From Cryobacterium algoritolerans (GTDB lineage Bacteria; Actinomycetota; Actinomycetes; Actinomycetales; Microbacteriaceae): a DNA stretch of 48,720 bases. Where the stretch lies: assembly GCF_004402785.1 (NCBI RefSeq), contig NZ_SOFP01000048.1, positions 1 to 48,720 on the forward strand, read 5' to 3'. Shown in pieces: positions 43,801 to 48,720 of this stretch; the stretch's first letter is position 1; every line of letters begins with the position of its first letter. Position numbers and translations under genes: made by a program. Below the pieces are notes generated by a model. It saw only the letters and a program-made list of their open reading frames with translations, searched no databases and was not told the DNA's origin.

Positions 43801-44605
43801 ACACGGCCACATGGGTGTGCAGGTTCGGGTCCCCGGTGCGCGAATCGCGGTGCTCAAACGCGGTGGCCACGAACCCGTGCGTGTCGACCTGGGCGACACC
43901 GCCGGCACCGACCCGGGTAACGCCAGCTTCTGTTTCCAGCCAGGTAACCGTGGCCTGCCAGGCCGCGTTGTGGGCCTCGCGGACCTGCTGGGAGGTGGCA
44001 TCGTCACCGAGGGCCCAGAGCACGGACACGCTCTTCACCGGGGTGAACACCAGGTCGTAACCGGCGACAGGTTGCCTGGCCGCCTTGCCCATTTGGGAGA
44101 GGTGCGTGGCCACTTCCGCGTCCGTGCCCGGACGCTGCAGCGTGGCGGCAACACGGTCGGCGGCGATGTTCCAACGGATCAGATCCCGCTCCACCCCGGC
44201 CTCGGGGCGGCGCCCGTTCTCCACTTCGAACGCCTGGTACGCGTCGGCGACGGCGTCGTCCCAACCGTCCAGTTTGGGCTGGATCCGCGGAAACCGGCGC
44301 CCCAACCGGGACGCCTGCACGGCATCCTCCGGGGACGCTCCCCCGGCCACAGCATCCCTGATCGCAGCCTCCGCGTCCGGGTGCAACCCGTCACCGAACA
44401 AGGCCTGCATCTGCTCTTCGGAGACGTTCCCGGAGACGCCCAGGTTCACCAGTCCAGACCCGAGCCACTCCCCCACCGGGTTGCCCTCGGCGGTGTAATA
44501 GTCGGTAAGGTCTTCGCCGCGACGCACCGAATGATCCCCGGCTGCGACCTGACGGGTCAGGTAGGTGTAGCCATCACCGGCGTGAAGAACATGCACGGTC
44601 ATCAT
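40802..44605 (-). CDS. MobF family relaxase-helicase (TrwC/TraI type)
   Basis: A 1267-residue protein. The relaxase part (1-~300) has tyrosine pairs in GDGYTYLTRQ (13/15) and LTDYYTAEGN (36/37) and a histidine triad around EHRDSRTGDPNLHTHVAVST near 263. The RecD-like helicase follows: Walker A VGIGPAGTGKTTAMRAF near 593, Walker B LLIDEAGMAST near 670, and a UvrD-C type VAATRGRESNRMYAVV near 928. The C-terminal ~330 residues are helical and charged. It nicks oriT and unwinds DNA for transfer. Start chosen at ATG 44605 with GGGGG upstream; ATG 44602 and 44629 are alternatives. Confidence 0.94.
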   Translation of the reverse strand: MMTVHVLHAGDGYTYLTRQVAAGDHSVRRGEDLTDYYTAEGNPVGEWLGSGLVNLGVSGNVSEEQMQALFGDGLHPDAEAAIRDAVAGGASPEDAVQASRLGRRFPRIQPKLDGWDDAVADAYQAFEVENGRRPEAGVERDLIRWNIAADRVAATLQRPGTDAEVATHLSQMGKAARQPVAGYDLVFTPVKSVSVLWALGDDATSQQVREAHNAAWQATVTWLETEAGVTRVGAGGVAQVDTHGFVATAFEHRDSRTGDPNLHTHVAVSTKVQGLDGKWRSLDGRVLHALGVAASERYNTLVEQEVRNRLGVTFVDETRGRNKRSVREVAGVGRELRDSFSSRRAAIEDAYETLVQEYVAKHGHTPPRTVQLSLAQRATLETREGKSAPKSLARQRAEWRLAAIKIIGEVAVDRIGATVRQPQQLSVTDEILAALSVDELAERVLNTVEDSRATWRRSHVAAEAQRIARAFANVRPGVDAQQVADQVAQAVMARVIGVTAPALNPVPEQLQRQGGESIYRVHGTERFTSARILAIEDSLIDAARTVAGFTVDPETFTTTIEALNAASEYPLDASQVELARRFASGGRLLEVGIGPAGTGKTTAMRAFARAVEAGGGRVLALAPTAAASTVLAEEIKVEAETAHKLVDVHRHGSPEQQESDQYRIDSNTVLLIDEAGMASTPLLADVLALAKLHGATIRLLGDPAQLAAVESGGALRLIEQRVGASYLDQVHRFIDSDEAAASLLLRDGASAALDFYVTADRTRGGIRQGMLEEIYVAWAADRAANRHSIMVAGTNDEVAALNARARLDLVGQGVVGKSGSVLHDGNKAGLNDVIVTRQNDRKLRSNQGKDFVANGDLWTIIDTEGGDLKVKSLRHGGVLTLPAEYVATHVELGYAATINRVQGMTVDTSHILVDPQSTSREQLYVAATRGRESNRMYAVVEETLEVDAHAPDHLRTNIIDALTAVLARESAERSATEEIQRAQDTAASLATLLPAYEDALTRVYDPNQLGRIEAAVRDVLDTEIADRVVRDEAWTHLASRLAAHEAHGADVRTHLAAAVRAEDAGPGSTVESLAKIYHHRIGAPGSQTETGLPSWVSPPPEGVDGGNRETRAWLHAQAELIHDRTQALVDTAAAKPEPWSERIRPAPDDASRQKAWRRDLGNVVAFRDLHQITDTESPLGAVRTDDDAYTAAAASLERLRVVEDNAAAVARGRVAGLRQRLAETNGGGPAVEADERIQQLLDRQLVREPPHWDDERVQRGPGQRPTV

Positions 44606-44793
44606 GGTGAAACCACCCCCTCTCAACACAGGTTAACGGGTCAATCCCGTTCAGACACTATTAGTGCAAGAGGTGTGACTACTTTGCTTGGGCTTTTGGA
44701 GTGAGTTTTAGGGTTGGTTGGTTCTGTGATTAATTGGGTGTGCCGTGATGGTTCGGTGCGTGCTGAGTATGGATACGTGGGGGTAGTTGGAAG
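44606..44793. other. Candidate origin of transfer (oriT)
   Basis: This 188-bp gap lies between the divergent relaxase and the small protein at 44794, where MobF elements often carry oriT. It contains AACGGG-TCAAT-CCCGTT (44635-44651), CACT-ATT-AGTG (44656-44666), and a GT-rich, strand-biased stretch beyond 44680. Small inverted repeats before a nic site are typical. The nic position cannot be read by eye. Confidence 0.45.
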
Positions 44794-45129
44794 ATGGCAA
44801 CGAAACAGACCGGTAAGAAGCTGGACGCTCGCGAGCGGGCGCGACTCGCCCGCACCCGGGTTGATCAGGTCCGTGCGAAGCGCGACACCGAGATCGAAGC
44901 GACCCTCGCGGAGTTCTTCACTGCCGGTGATGAACGGGATGCCCTGGTCGTCCAGTTGGCCGTCGTCGAGAACACCATCGGGCAGAGCGTGGACCGTCTC
45001 TTCGAGCTCGGTGAGAACGCGAGCCGGGTCGCCGATCTGCTGGATCTTGATCCCAAAGACGTGAAACGTCTGCGCGCACTCGCCACCCCAATCGCGCCAG
45101 ACTCCTCCCCCGCAAGCAACGCCGGCTGA
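44794..45129 (+). CDS. Small charged protein next to the relaxase
   Basis: A 111-residue, highly charged, helical protein (MATKQTGKKLDARERARLAR; TRVDQVRAKRDTEIEATLAE; ENTIGQSVDRLFELGENASR) with a possible helix-turn-helix in VADLLDLDPKDVKRLRALAT. Similar small proteins sit across from MobF relaxases and may be relaxosome accessories. GGAAG precedes ATG 44794. Two hairpins lie downstream (45174, 45300). Function inferred from position only. Confidence 0.65.
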   Translation: MATKQTGKKLDARERARLARTRVDQVRAKRDTEIEATLAEFFTAGDERDALVVQLAVVENTIGQSVDRLFELGENASRVADLLDLDPKDVKRLRALATPIAPDSSPASNAG

Positions 45130-45173
45130 CACGGACTCTCATCAGGTTCACGCTCGGCCCGGGCCTCTGCCTG

Positions 45174-45215
45174 AGCAGACCAACTCGGTGAATGAAGAGT
45201 CGGTCTGCTGGTTTT
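45174..45215 (+). terminator. Terminator-like hairpin
   Basis: AGCAGACC (45174-45181) and GGTCTGCT (45202-45209) with a 20-base loop, followed by GGTTTT. It is 45 bp after the stop of the small relaxase-linked gene. Confidence 0.5.
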
Positions 45216-45299
45216 CCATGACACGGTGGCTCGTCCAGTCGACATTCAGCCCATCCCCCGTACGGTTGGTGACGGAGTCCCCCCCACTCCGAACGATTG

Positions 45300-45351
45300 G
45301 CCCCGGTAGATTCCTCTCCTCCCCCCAGGTGTAGTGAAGCCGGGGCTTTTT
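45300..45351 (+). terminator. Second terminator-like hairpin
   Basis: GCCCCGG (45300-45306) and CCGGGGC (45340-45346), 33-base loop, followed directly by TTTTT. The long loop weakens it, but the T-run is good. Confidence 0.45.
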
Positions 45352-45522
45352 CGTAGCTCTCACCAAACTCGTAAGAAACTCCCAGTCGCCCAGACCCGCA
45401 GGCGCGCGGCCCGCTCCCGGCCTGCAATCGGTCCAGTCAGTCGCCAGGCTCAATCTTGTGGGCCACGCCGTTTGAGCCCCTTCGGGGTGGCGTTGTCAGG
45501 GTCGTCGGTTACTTTGATGGCT

Positions 45523-45552
45523 GAGGGCCCACCGCGTATGCAGTGGGCCCTC
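45523..45552. repeat. Perfect 10-bp inverted repeat
   Basis: GAGGGCCCAC (45523-45532) and GTGGGCCCTC (45543-45552) with a 10-base loop; no T-tract. Just before it lies another hairpin with a CCCCTTCGGGG core (about 45476-45486). Together they make a structured, gene-free patch. Confidence 0.6.
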
Positions 45553-46085
45553 GCCAATACGTGGACATCGGACAGTCCGTCACACCCGGCGTTGCCACTG
45601 ACTCGCTCGATGAAATAGAAGCGCCATCTCAGACGAAAATCGCAGCCCTCCAAGAACGCGTTGTGAAGCGGAGCACCGCCGCCCGCGACGACTGCCGCGG
45701 CCTCAATACTCGAACTCGGGGCAGTCCCAAACGCCTAAAGCAGAGGTGGCCAATCGCCTCGGTCTCGCGCTTCGCGAAGCCAGGAAGTCCCCTATCCTCT
45801 GAACCCATTTGGCTCTCGGCTGCGACGCTGCCCGTGTTCGGTTCTCTTCGTTGGAACACCAAGGCGCGACCTTTCCCGCCAGAATCTCGCCGGTCAATGC
45901 CGGGCGGTCCGATCAACTGGTGTGCGCGGAGAGTTCGCCCGAAGCCTAGTAGTCGGTGGGTTCCGGGGCGGCGGCGGGCCAGTGTGCGACGTGAGATCAG
46001 AAAAGGTTGTGCATACGAGTCAGGGAATTTGTGCAGAAGACTTTGGAAATCGACATCCAGAGCACCCGGAGGACCTCTTGACTGC
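45553..46085. other. No gene recognised
   Basis: A 530-bp stretch without a credible gene. Long open frames exist on both strands, but they lack start signals and family resemblance, and the composition is mixed. The plus frame that later becomes the ArsR gene is open through here by chance or because the original 5' end was replaced. Confidence 0.5.
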
Positions 46086-46505
46086 TTGGTCCTCGGATGG
46101 TGTACTTACGGGAAAACGCAATGGAATGTAAGCACGGACGGGTTTACCGCAGTATTTGCGGCTTTGTCCGATCTGACGAGGCGCGCCTTGCTTGCCCGGC
46201 TGGCAGACGGCGAGGCAACTGTGAATGAACTTGCCGCGCCCCATCCCCTGACCTTGCCTTCCGTTTCCCGGCACCTCAAAGTTCTCGAGAAAGCCGGGCT
46301 CGTGACCAAAACTAGGACCGCTCAATGGCGGTCCTGCCGCTTGAATCCATCGTCGCTTCCAGCAATGGACCAGTGGATGGTGCCTTATCGCCAGTTCTTC
46401 GAATCGCGTTTAGACGGTCTCGACAAGCACCTCATGATTGGCCCCAGCCCGAATTACACCTCTGACAATCTGATGGAGCGCGATGATGTCTCGGACACGA
46501 ACTGA
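46086..46505 (+). CDS. ArsR family regulator (AHSA1-operon type)
   Basis: The recognisable protein starts near STDGFTAVFAALSDLTRRAL and has a full ArsR winged helix (LARLADGEATVNELAAPHPL; TLPSVSRHLKVLEKAGLVTK; AQWRSCRLNPSSL) with the tail WMVPYRQFFESRLDGLDKHL typical of regulators paired with AHSA1 proteins. No ATG is in frame; TTG 46086 is the nearest start, and its GGAGG is 13 bases away, too far. The true start is uncertain and the 5' end may be damaged. It overlaps the SRPBCC gene by 23 bp. Confidence 0.75.
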   Translation: MVLGWCTYGKTQWNVSTDGFTAVFAALSDLTRRALLARLADGEATVNELAAPHPLTLPSVSRHLKVLEKAGLVTKTRTAQWRSCRLNPSSLPAMDQWMVPYRQFFESRLDGLDKHLMIGPSPNYTSDNLMERDDVSDTN

Positions 46506-47037
46506 ACGAAGCTTCACCCTGTCCCGCGTCTTGCCCGCGCCGCGCAATGTAGTTTTTACGGCGTGGACCGAGCCGGAACACCTCGTCTGGTTCTACAACC
46601 CCGCTATGCCCACTCCCTCGACGCCTATCCAGGTAGACCTCAGGGTGGGCGGCGTGTGGCGTCAACAGATGATGGTCGATGACGACCTCCAATACCCCAC
46701 CGGCGGCCTATACCTTGAGGTCGTACCCAACGAGCGGTTGGTCTTTCGGTGGGGAGCGACTGGAGGATGGCCTGAGCTCACCGGAAACCACGAGGACAGA
46801 GCGCCGATCGTGACCGTTGACCTCCACGACGTCGCAGAAGGCACTCGCCTCGAGCTCACGGTTACCTTTCCCGACCAGTTGGCGGATGAGGATGTACGCA
46901 ACCTCATCGAGGGCGGCACCCGCGATGGATGGAGCGCCACCATCGACCGAGTTGCACACAGCACCGCCATCATCACCGGTCGCCTCCGCCAACCGACGAG
47001 AACGCACGATGGAGCAAACACTGCTGATCATGAGTGA
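46483..47037 (+). CDS. SRPBCC/AHSA1 domain protein
   Basis: A 184-residue START-like protein: RSFTLSRVLPAPRNVVFTAW, TEPEHLVWFYNPAMP, VDLRVGGVWRQQM, VVPNERLVFRWGATGGWPE, LELTVTFPDQ and a C-terminal helix RDGWSATIDRVAH. This hydrophobic-pocket fold binds lipids or small ligands; ArsR-AHSA1 pairs are common in actinobacteria but poorly understood. Gene overlaps both neighbours, so the three genes are one unit. Confidence 0.9.
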   Translation: MMSRTRTERSFTLSRVLPAPRNVVFTAWTEPEHLVWFYNPAMPTPSTPIQVDLRVGGVWRQQMMVDDDLQYPTGGLYLEVVPNERLVFRWGATGGWPELTGNHEDRAPIVTVDLHDVAEGTRLELTVTFPDQLADEDVRNLIEGGTRDGWSATIDRVAHSTAIITGRLRQPTRTHDGANTADHE

Positions 47038-47509
47038 TGCGCCCCTGCTCGCGCAGCTGGCGAACGAGCGACAACATGTGCTGAGAACGGTGAGGGGGCT
47101 GGCGGAGGACGACATGCATCGCGCATTCGTCCCGTCTGGTTGGACGATCACCCGGCTTCTCAACCACCTCGCATACGATGACGAAATGTTCTGGATATCA
47201 GCCATTCTTGGTGATGACGCGGAAGCGATCGAAGCCCTTCATGACGGCTGGTCGTCGGACCCGATGGCGGGTGCTGAAGCAATCAACGTGTACGAGCGGC
47301 AGATAGCCCGCAGTGACGAGGTGCTCAGAAGGATCGATCTCGACGCCCCTCCGCTCTGGGTGCCCCCAGCCAGCGTTTACGATGGGCCACCGATGCGGAA
47401 CGGGCGCGCGGTCATCTTTCGCGTCCTTGCGGAGACCTCCGTGCACGCGGGCCACCTCGACATCGTGCGCGAGCTCATCGACGGTCATCAGAACCTAGTT
47501 GTTGGGTGA
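47009..47509 (+). CDS. DinB/DUF664 family protein
   Basis: A 166-residue four-helix-bundle protein: LLAQLANERQHVLRTVRGLA, WTITRLLNHLAYDDEMFW, and RVLAETSVHAGHLDIVRELI. The His in LLNHLA and both His in VHAGHLD form the metal site typical of DinB-like proteins, some of which are mycothiol-dependent transferases. Start taken at ATG 47009; ATG 47030 (MSDAPLL) is closer to the usual family start and overlaps the previous stop by 8 bp. Last gene of the ArsR-AHSA1-DinB unit. Confidence 0.88.
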   Translation: MEQTLLIMSDAPLLAQLANERQHVLRTVRGLAEDDMHRAFVPSGWTITRLLNHLAYDDEMFWISAILGDDAEAIEALHDGWSSDPMAGAEAINVYERQIARSDEVLRRIDLDAPPLWVPPASVYDGPPMRNGRAVIFRVLAETSVHAGHLDIVRELIDGHQNLVVG

Positions 47510-47579
47510 TTCCCGACATGAGGTGAGGTGGCATCAACCTGCATATGCGGCCCGCCAGGCGGGGGGCCGTCGACGACGG

Positions 47580-47837
47580 AGTTTGTGTGGTCGTCCGCAT
47601 CTCGTCGATCCGCCGCTGGAGGAATCAACGCTCCGGATCAGAGGATGCGAGTTCGAGGGCGCGCAGGTAGTGCGGCAGGGCATCGGCGAATCGCCCGCCG
47701 CGGCGGAGGTCGGCGCGGGCTGCGGGCAGTAGGTGGTAGTCGGCGAGATGTGCGTTGCGGTCCAGGATGTCCAGCAGCTCGAGCCCAGCCTCCGACCCCT
47801 CCGCCAGTGCCACGGCGATCGCACGGTTGAGGTCGAC
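47580..47837 (-). pseudogene. C-terminal fragment of an ECF sigma factor (DUF6596 type)
   Basis: The minus frame reads VDLNRAIAVALAEGSEAGLE, LLDILDRNAHLADYHLLPAA, RADLRRGGRFADALPHYLRA, LELASSDPER, which matches the TPR-like end of SigJ/DUF6596 sigma factors. After DPER comes TGA (47625-47627) and then FLQRRIDEM in the same frame, so an Arg codon (CGA) seems to have become TGA. The 5' side is cut at 47838 by the tip of an IS21 end. Sigma regions 2 and 4 are gone. Confidence 0.72.
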
Positions 47838-47896
47838 TGAGTATTTGACCCCTTGAGCGCCACTGGGTATTGCGCTTCAGCGCCGCCGGGTAGTGC
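47838..47896 (-). repeat. IS21 right end with two boxes
   Basis: The tip TGAGTATTTG (47838-47847) is followed by AGCGCCACTGGGTATTGC (47856-47873) and AGCGCCGCCGGGTAGTGC (47879-47896), 15 of 18 bases the same and 23 bp apart; a further AGCGCC begins at 47902. It matches the end at 30558 in layout. Confidence 0.7.
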
Positions 47897-47931
47897 CGGT
47901 GAGCGCCAGCGGTCGCGCTCACCGGCGTGGG

Positions 47932-47985
47932 TCACGCCGCGTTGTCCGCGGCGTGTTCGCGCATGTCGGTGCCCGCCGGTCTCGA
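47932..47985 (-). pseudogene. istB C-terminal tail
   Basis: The minus frame ending at TGA 47932-47934 reads GTDMREHAADNAA, matching the NYNMREHAALTTA end of the istB relic at 30670. It lies between the IS21 right end (47838) and the truncated DUF6112 gene, so the rest of the IS was lost by deletion. Confidence 0.65.
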
Positions 47986-47987
47986 TT

Positions 47988-48242
47988 CAGATCTTCGGCG
48001 CCGTCGGCGGCGCCGAAGAGTTGCAGAGCATCGTTGGGGCACTGCTGACGTTCGTGCTCATCATCGCGGTGCTCATGATGATCACCAGCGGCGTCACCTG
48101 GGCACTCGCCTCAGCGAACGGCAACTTCCAGACCGCCACCCGGGCCCGGCTTGGGCTCTGGGTCGCCTGCGCCGCGGCAGCCCTCACGGGCTCCGGCGTC
48201 GCCTGGATCAACTTCCTGCTCGACATCGGCGTCACACTTTGA
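47988..48242 (+). pseudogene. DUF6112-like conjugation membrane protein, 5' truncated
   Basis: About 84 codons (QIFGAVGGAEELQSIVGALL, TFVLIIAVLMMITSGVTWAL, ASANGNFQTATRARLGLWVA, then AWINFLLDIGVTL) match the body of DUF6112, a two-helix subunit of actinobacterial conjugation systems. The start and N-terminus are missing; an istB tail lies directly before. The stop TGA at 48240 sits on the border with another IS21-like end. No other transfer gene adjoins, so this is an orphan from a second transfer module. Confidence 0.75.
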
Positions 48243-48251
48243 AGTGACGGC

Positions 48252-48293
48252 GCTCAGCGAAATTCCCCAGTCCTGCTCATCGAAGCTCCCCAG
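48252..48293 (-). repeat. Second-type IS21 right end
   Basis: GCTCAGCGAAATTCCCCAG (48252-48270) and GCTCATCGAAGCTCCCCAG (48275-48293) match in 16 of 19 bases and are 23 bp apart, the same period as the other IS21 ends, but the sequence is different and TGAGTATTTG is absent. It borders the istB frame at 48308, so it is that element's right end. Confidence 0.65.
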
Positions 48294-48307
48294 GTCGCGA
48301 GGTTAGA

Positions 48308-48592
48308 TTAGCGGAAGTTTGTGCCCGTTGTCACGCGGCGGAGCTCGTTGGATTGGGCGGCGTGGTTGCGGAGCCGGTAGGAGCCGCCGTCGAGGGTGAC
48401 GACGACGGATCGGTGCAGGAGCCTGTCAAGCATCGCGGCGGCGACGGTCGTGTCGCCGAGGATCTCGCCCCAGGCGCCGACGGGCCGGTTCGTGGTGATC
48501 ACGATCGACGTTTTCAGGTAGCGCTGGTTGATGACTTGGAACAGCGCTGACGCGGCCTCGGCGGGCAGCGGCAGGTAGCCGAGTTCATCGAC
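48308..48592 (-). pseudogene. istB: IS21 istB, C-terminal part, truncated
   Basis: About 94 codons from VDELGYLPLPAEAASALFQV (Walker B region) through QRYLKTSIVITTNRPVGAWG, GEILGDTTVAAAMLDRLLHR to SYRLRNHAAQSNELRR, a clear IstB C-terminal half. Its 5' side stops at 48592, where an array of palindromic boxes begins, so another element has inserted into or replaced the N-terminal half. The family differs from the istB at 30670. Confidence 0.82.
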
Positions 48593-48644
48593 TTATGCAG
48601 ATGTCTGCATAAATCGATTTATGCCGACTCCGTGATTATGCCGA
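48593..48644. repeat. Array of four 9-bp boxes in alternating orientation
   Basis: TTATGCAGA (48593-48601), its reverse complement TCTGCATAA (48604-48612), TTATGCCGA (48619-48627) and TTATGCCGA (48636-48644). Boxes 1-2 form a 9-bp inverted repeat with a 2-base centre; boxes 2-3 lie in a perfect 18-bp palindrome GCATAAATCGATTTATGC (48607-48624). It marks the point where istB is interrupted and looks like the end of a recombinase-driven element. Confidence 0.7.
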
Positions 48645-48720
48645 TGCGGGTAGGGCGGCGGGCCTTGCGCCCAGTGCTTTCGATGTCTGTGGTCTGGGGT
48701 CGGCTGCGTGGATGTCGGCA
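48619..48720 (-). CDS. Partial ORF at the window edge, possibly of the inserted element
   Basis: A minus-strand frame is open from the window edge to TAA at 48619-48621, about 33 codons: CRHPRSRPQTTDIESTGRKA, RRPTRIGIITESA. The stop lies inside the palindromic box array. A basic C-terminus ending at an element's terminal repeats is what one expects of a recombinase or transposase gene, but the visible part is too short to assign. Confidence 0.3.
   Translation of the reverse strand, partial: CRHPRSRPQTTDIESTGRKARRPTRIGIITESA

Noticed and set aside
43040..44704. 554-codon plus frame opposite the relaxase
   Set aside because: Mirror frame with no domain; the relaxase motifs are on the minus strand.
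45629..45916. Minus-strand 95-codon frame before the ArsR operon
   Set aside because: No ribosome site, no recognisable motif and mixed composition; treated as non-coding.
1..48720. CRISPR array
   Set aside because: No series of identical 24-40 bp repeats with regular unique spacers; the only phased repeats are IS21 end boxes of about 18 bp every 22-23 bp.

Overview
The window comes from a high-GC actinobacterium. Gene content (ECF sigma/Asp23-AmaP stress locus, SCO6880-type conjugation genes, DUF4913, DUF6112, MobF relaxase, LysM lipoprotein) and codon use point to the Micrococcales, most likely Microbacteriaceae; this placement is inference. A primase-type replication protein, a broken parB, a complete-looking conjugation operon, a relaxase and many decayed insertion sequences suggest a conjugative plasmid or integrated conjugative element. 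No integrase is visible except possibly a short partial ORF at the right edge.

Layout. (1) 1-410: remnant of an IS21 element (istA start fused to istB interior, plus left-end repeats). (2) 673-6353: GntR/FCD regulator divergent from an operon for an amino-acid-type ABC importer, a gamma-glutamyltransferase-like Ntn hydrolase and a DUF1275 membrane protein, with three matching operator copies at the promoter. (3) 6374-7391: decayed gene pieces closed by a terminator. (4) 7561-12443: envelope-stress locus with an ECF sigma factor and two Asp23-related genes on the minus strand, divergent from Asp23, DUF2273-like, Asp23-like, DUF6286-like, AmaP-like and SDR genes. (5) 13037-14179: zinc formaldehyde/alcohol dehydrogenase. 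(6) 14225-17479: parB remnant cut by a 75-bp inverted-repeat element, AEP primase/winged-helix replication protein, RHH protein and ArsR-type regulator. (7) 17579-27692: tightly coupled conjugation operon (small ORF, bitopic protein, M23 peptidase, small membrane protein, VirB6-like, SCO6880, VirB4-like ATPase, ParA/MinD-like ATPase, T4CP, DUF4913).

(8) 27778-40789: cargo between the transfer operon and the relaxase. It holds an OLD-type ATPase/TOPRIM nuclease, an IS21 istB relic with a destroyed P-loop, GNAT acetyltransferase, SulP transporter with divergent MerR regulator, LysM lipoprotein and membrane protein between 21-bp direct repeats, a RES-Xre toxin-antitoxin pair, and a three-gene cassette (unknown protein, XRE-ImmA/IrrE protein, frameshifted DCL/DUF3223 protein). 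(9) 40802-45129: MobF relaxase-helicase, candidate oriT and a small divergent protein. (10) 46086-47509: ArsR-AHSA1-DinB operon. (11) 47580-48720: a stack of fragments: sigma-factor pseudogene, IS21 right end with istB tail, 5'-truncated DUF6112 gene, a second IS21 end with truncated istB, and an array of palindromic 9-bp boxes next to a partial ORF.

The most interesting points are the repeated IS21 ends with 22-23 bp periodicity, the palindromic box array at the right edge, the ImmA/unknown/DCL cassette, the triple-operator gamma-glutamyl uptake operon, and the parB-truncating inverted-repeat element. All functions are inferred by reading the sequence; no database search was run.
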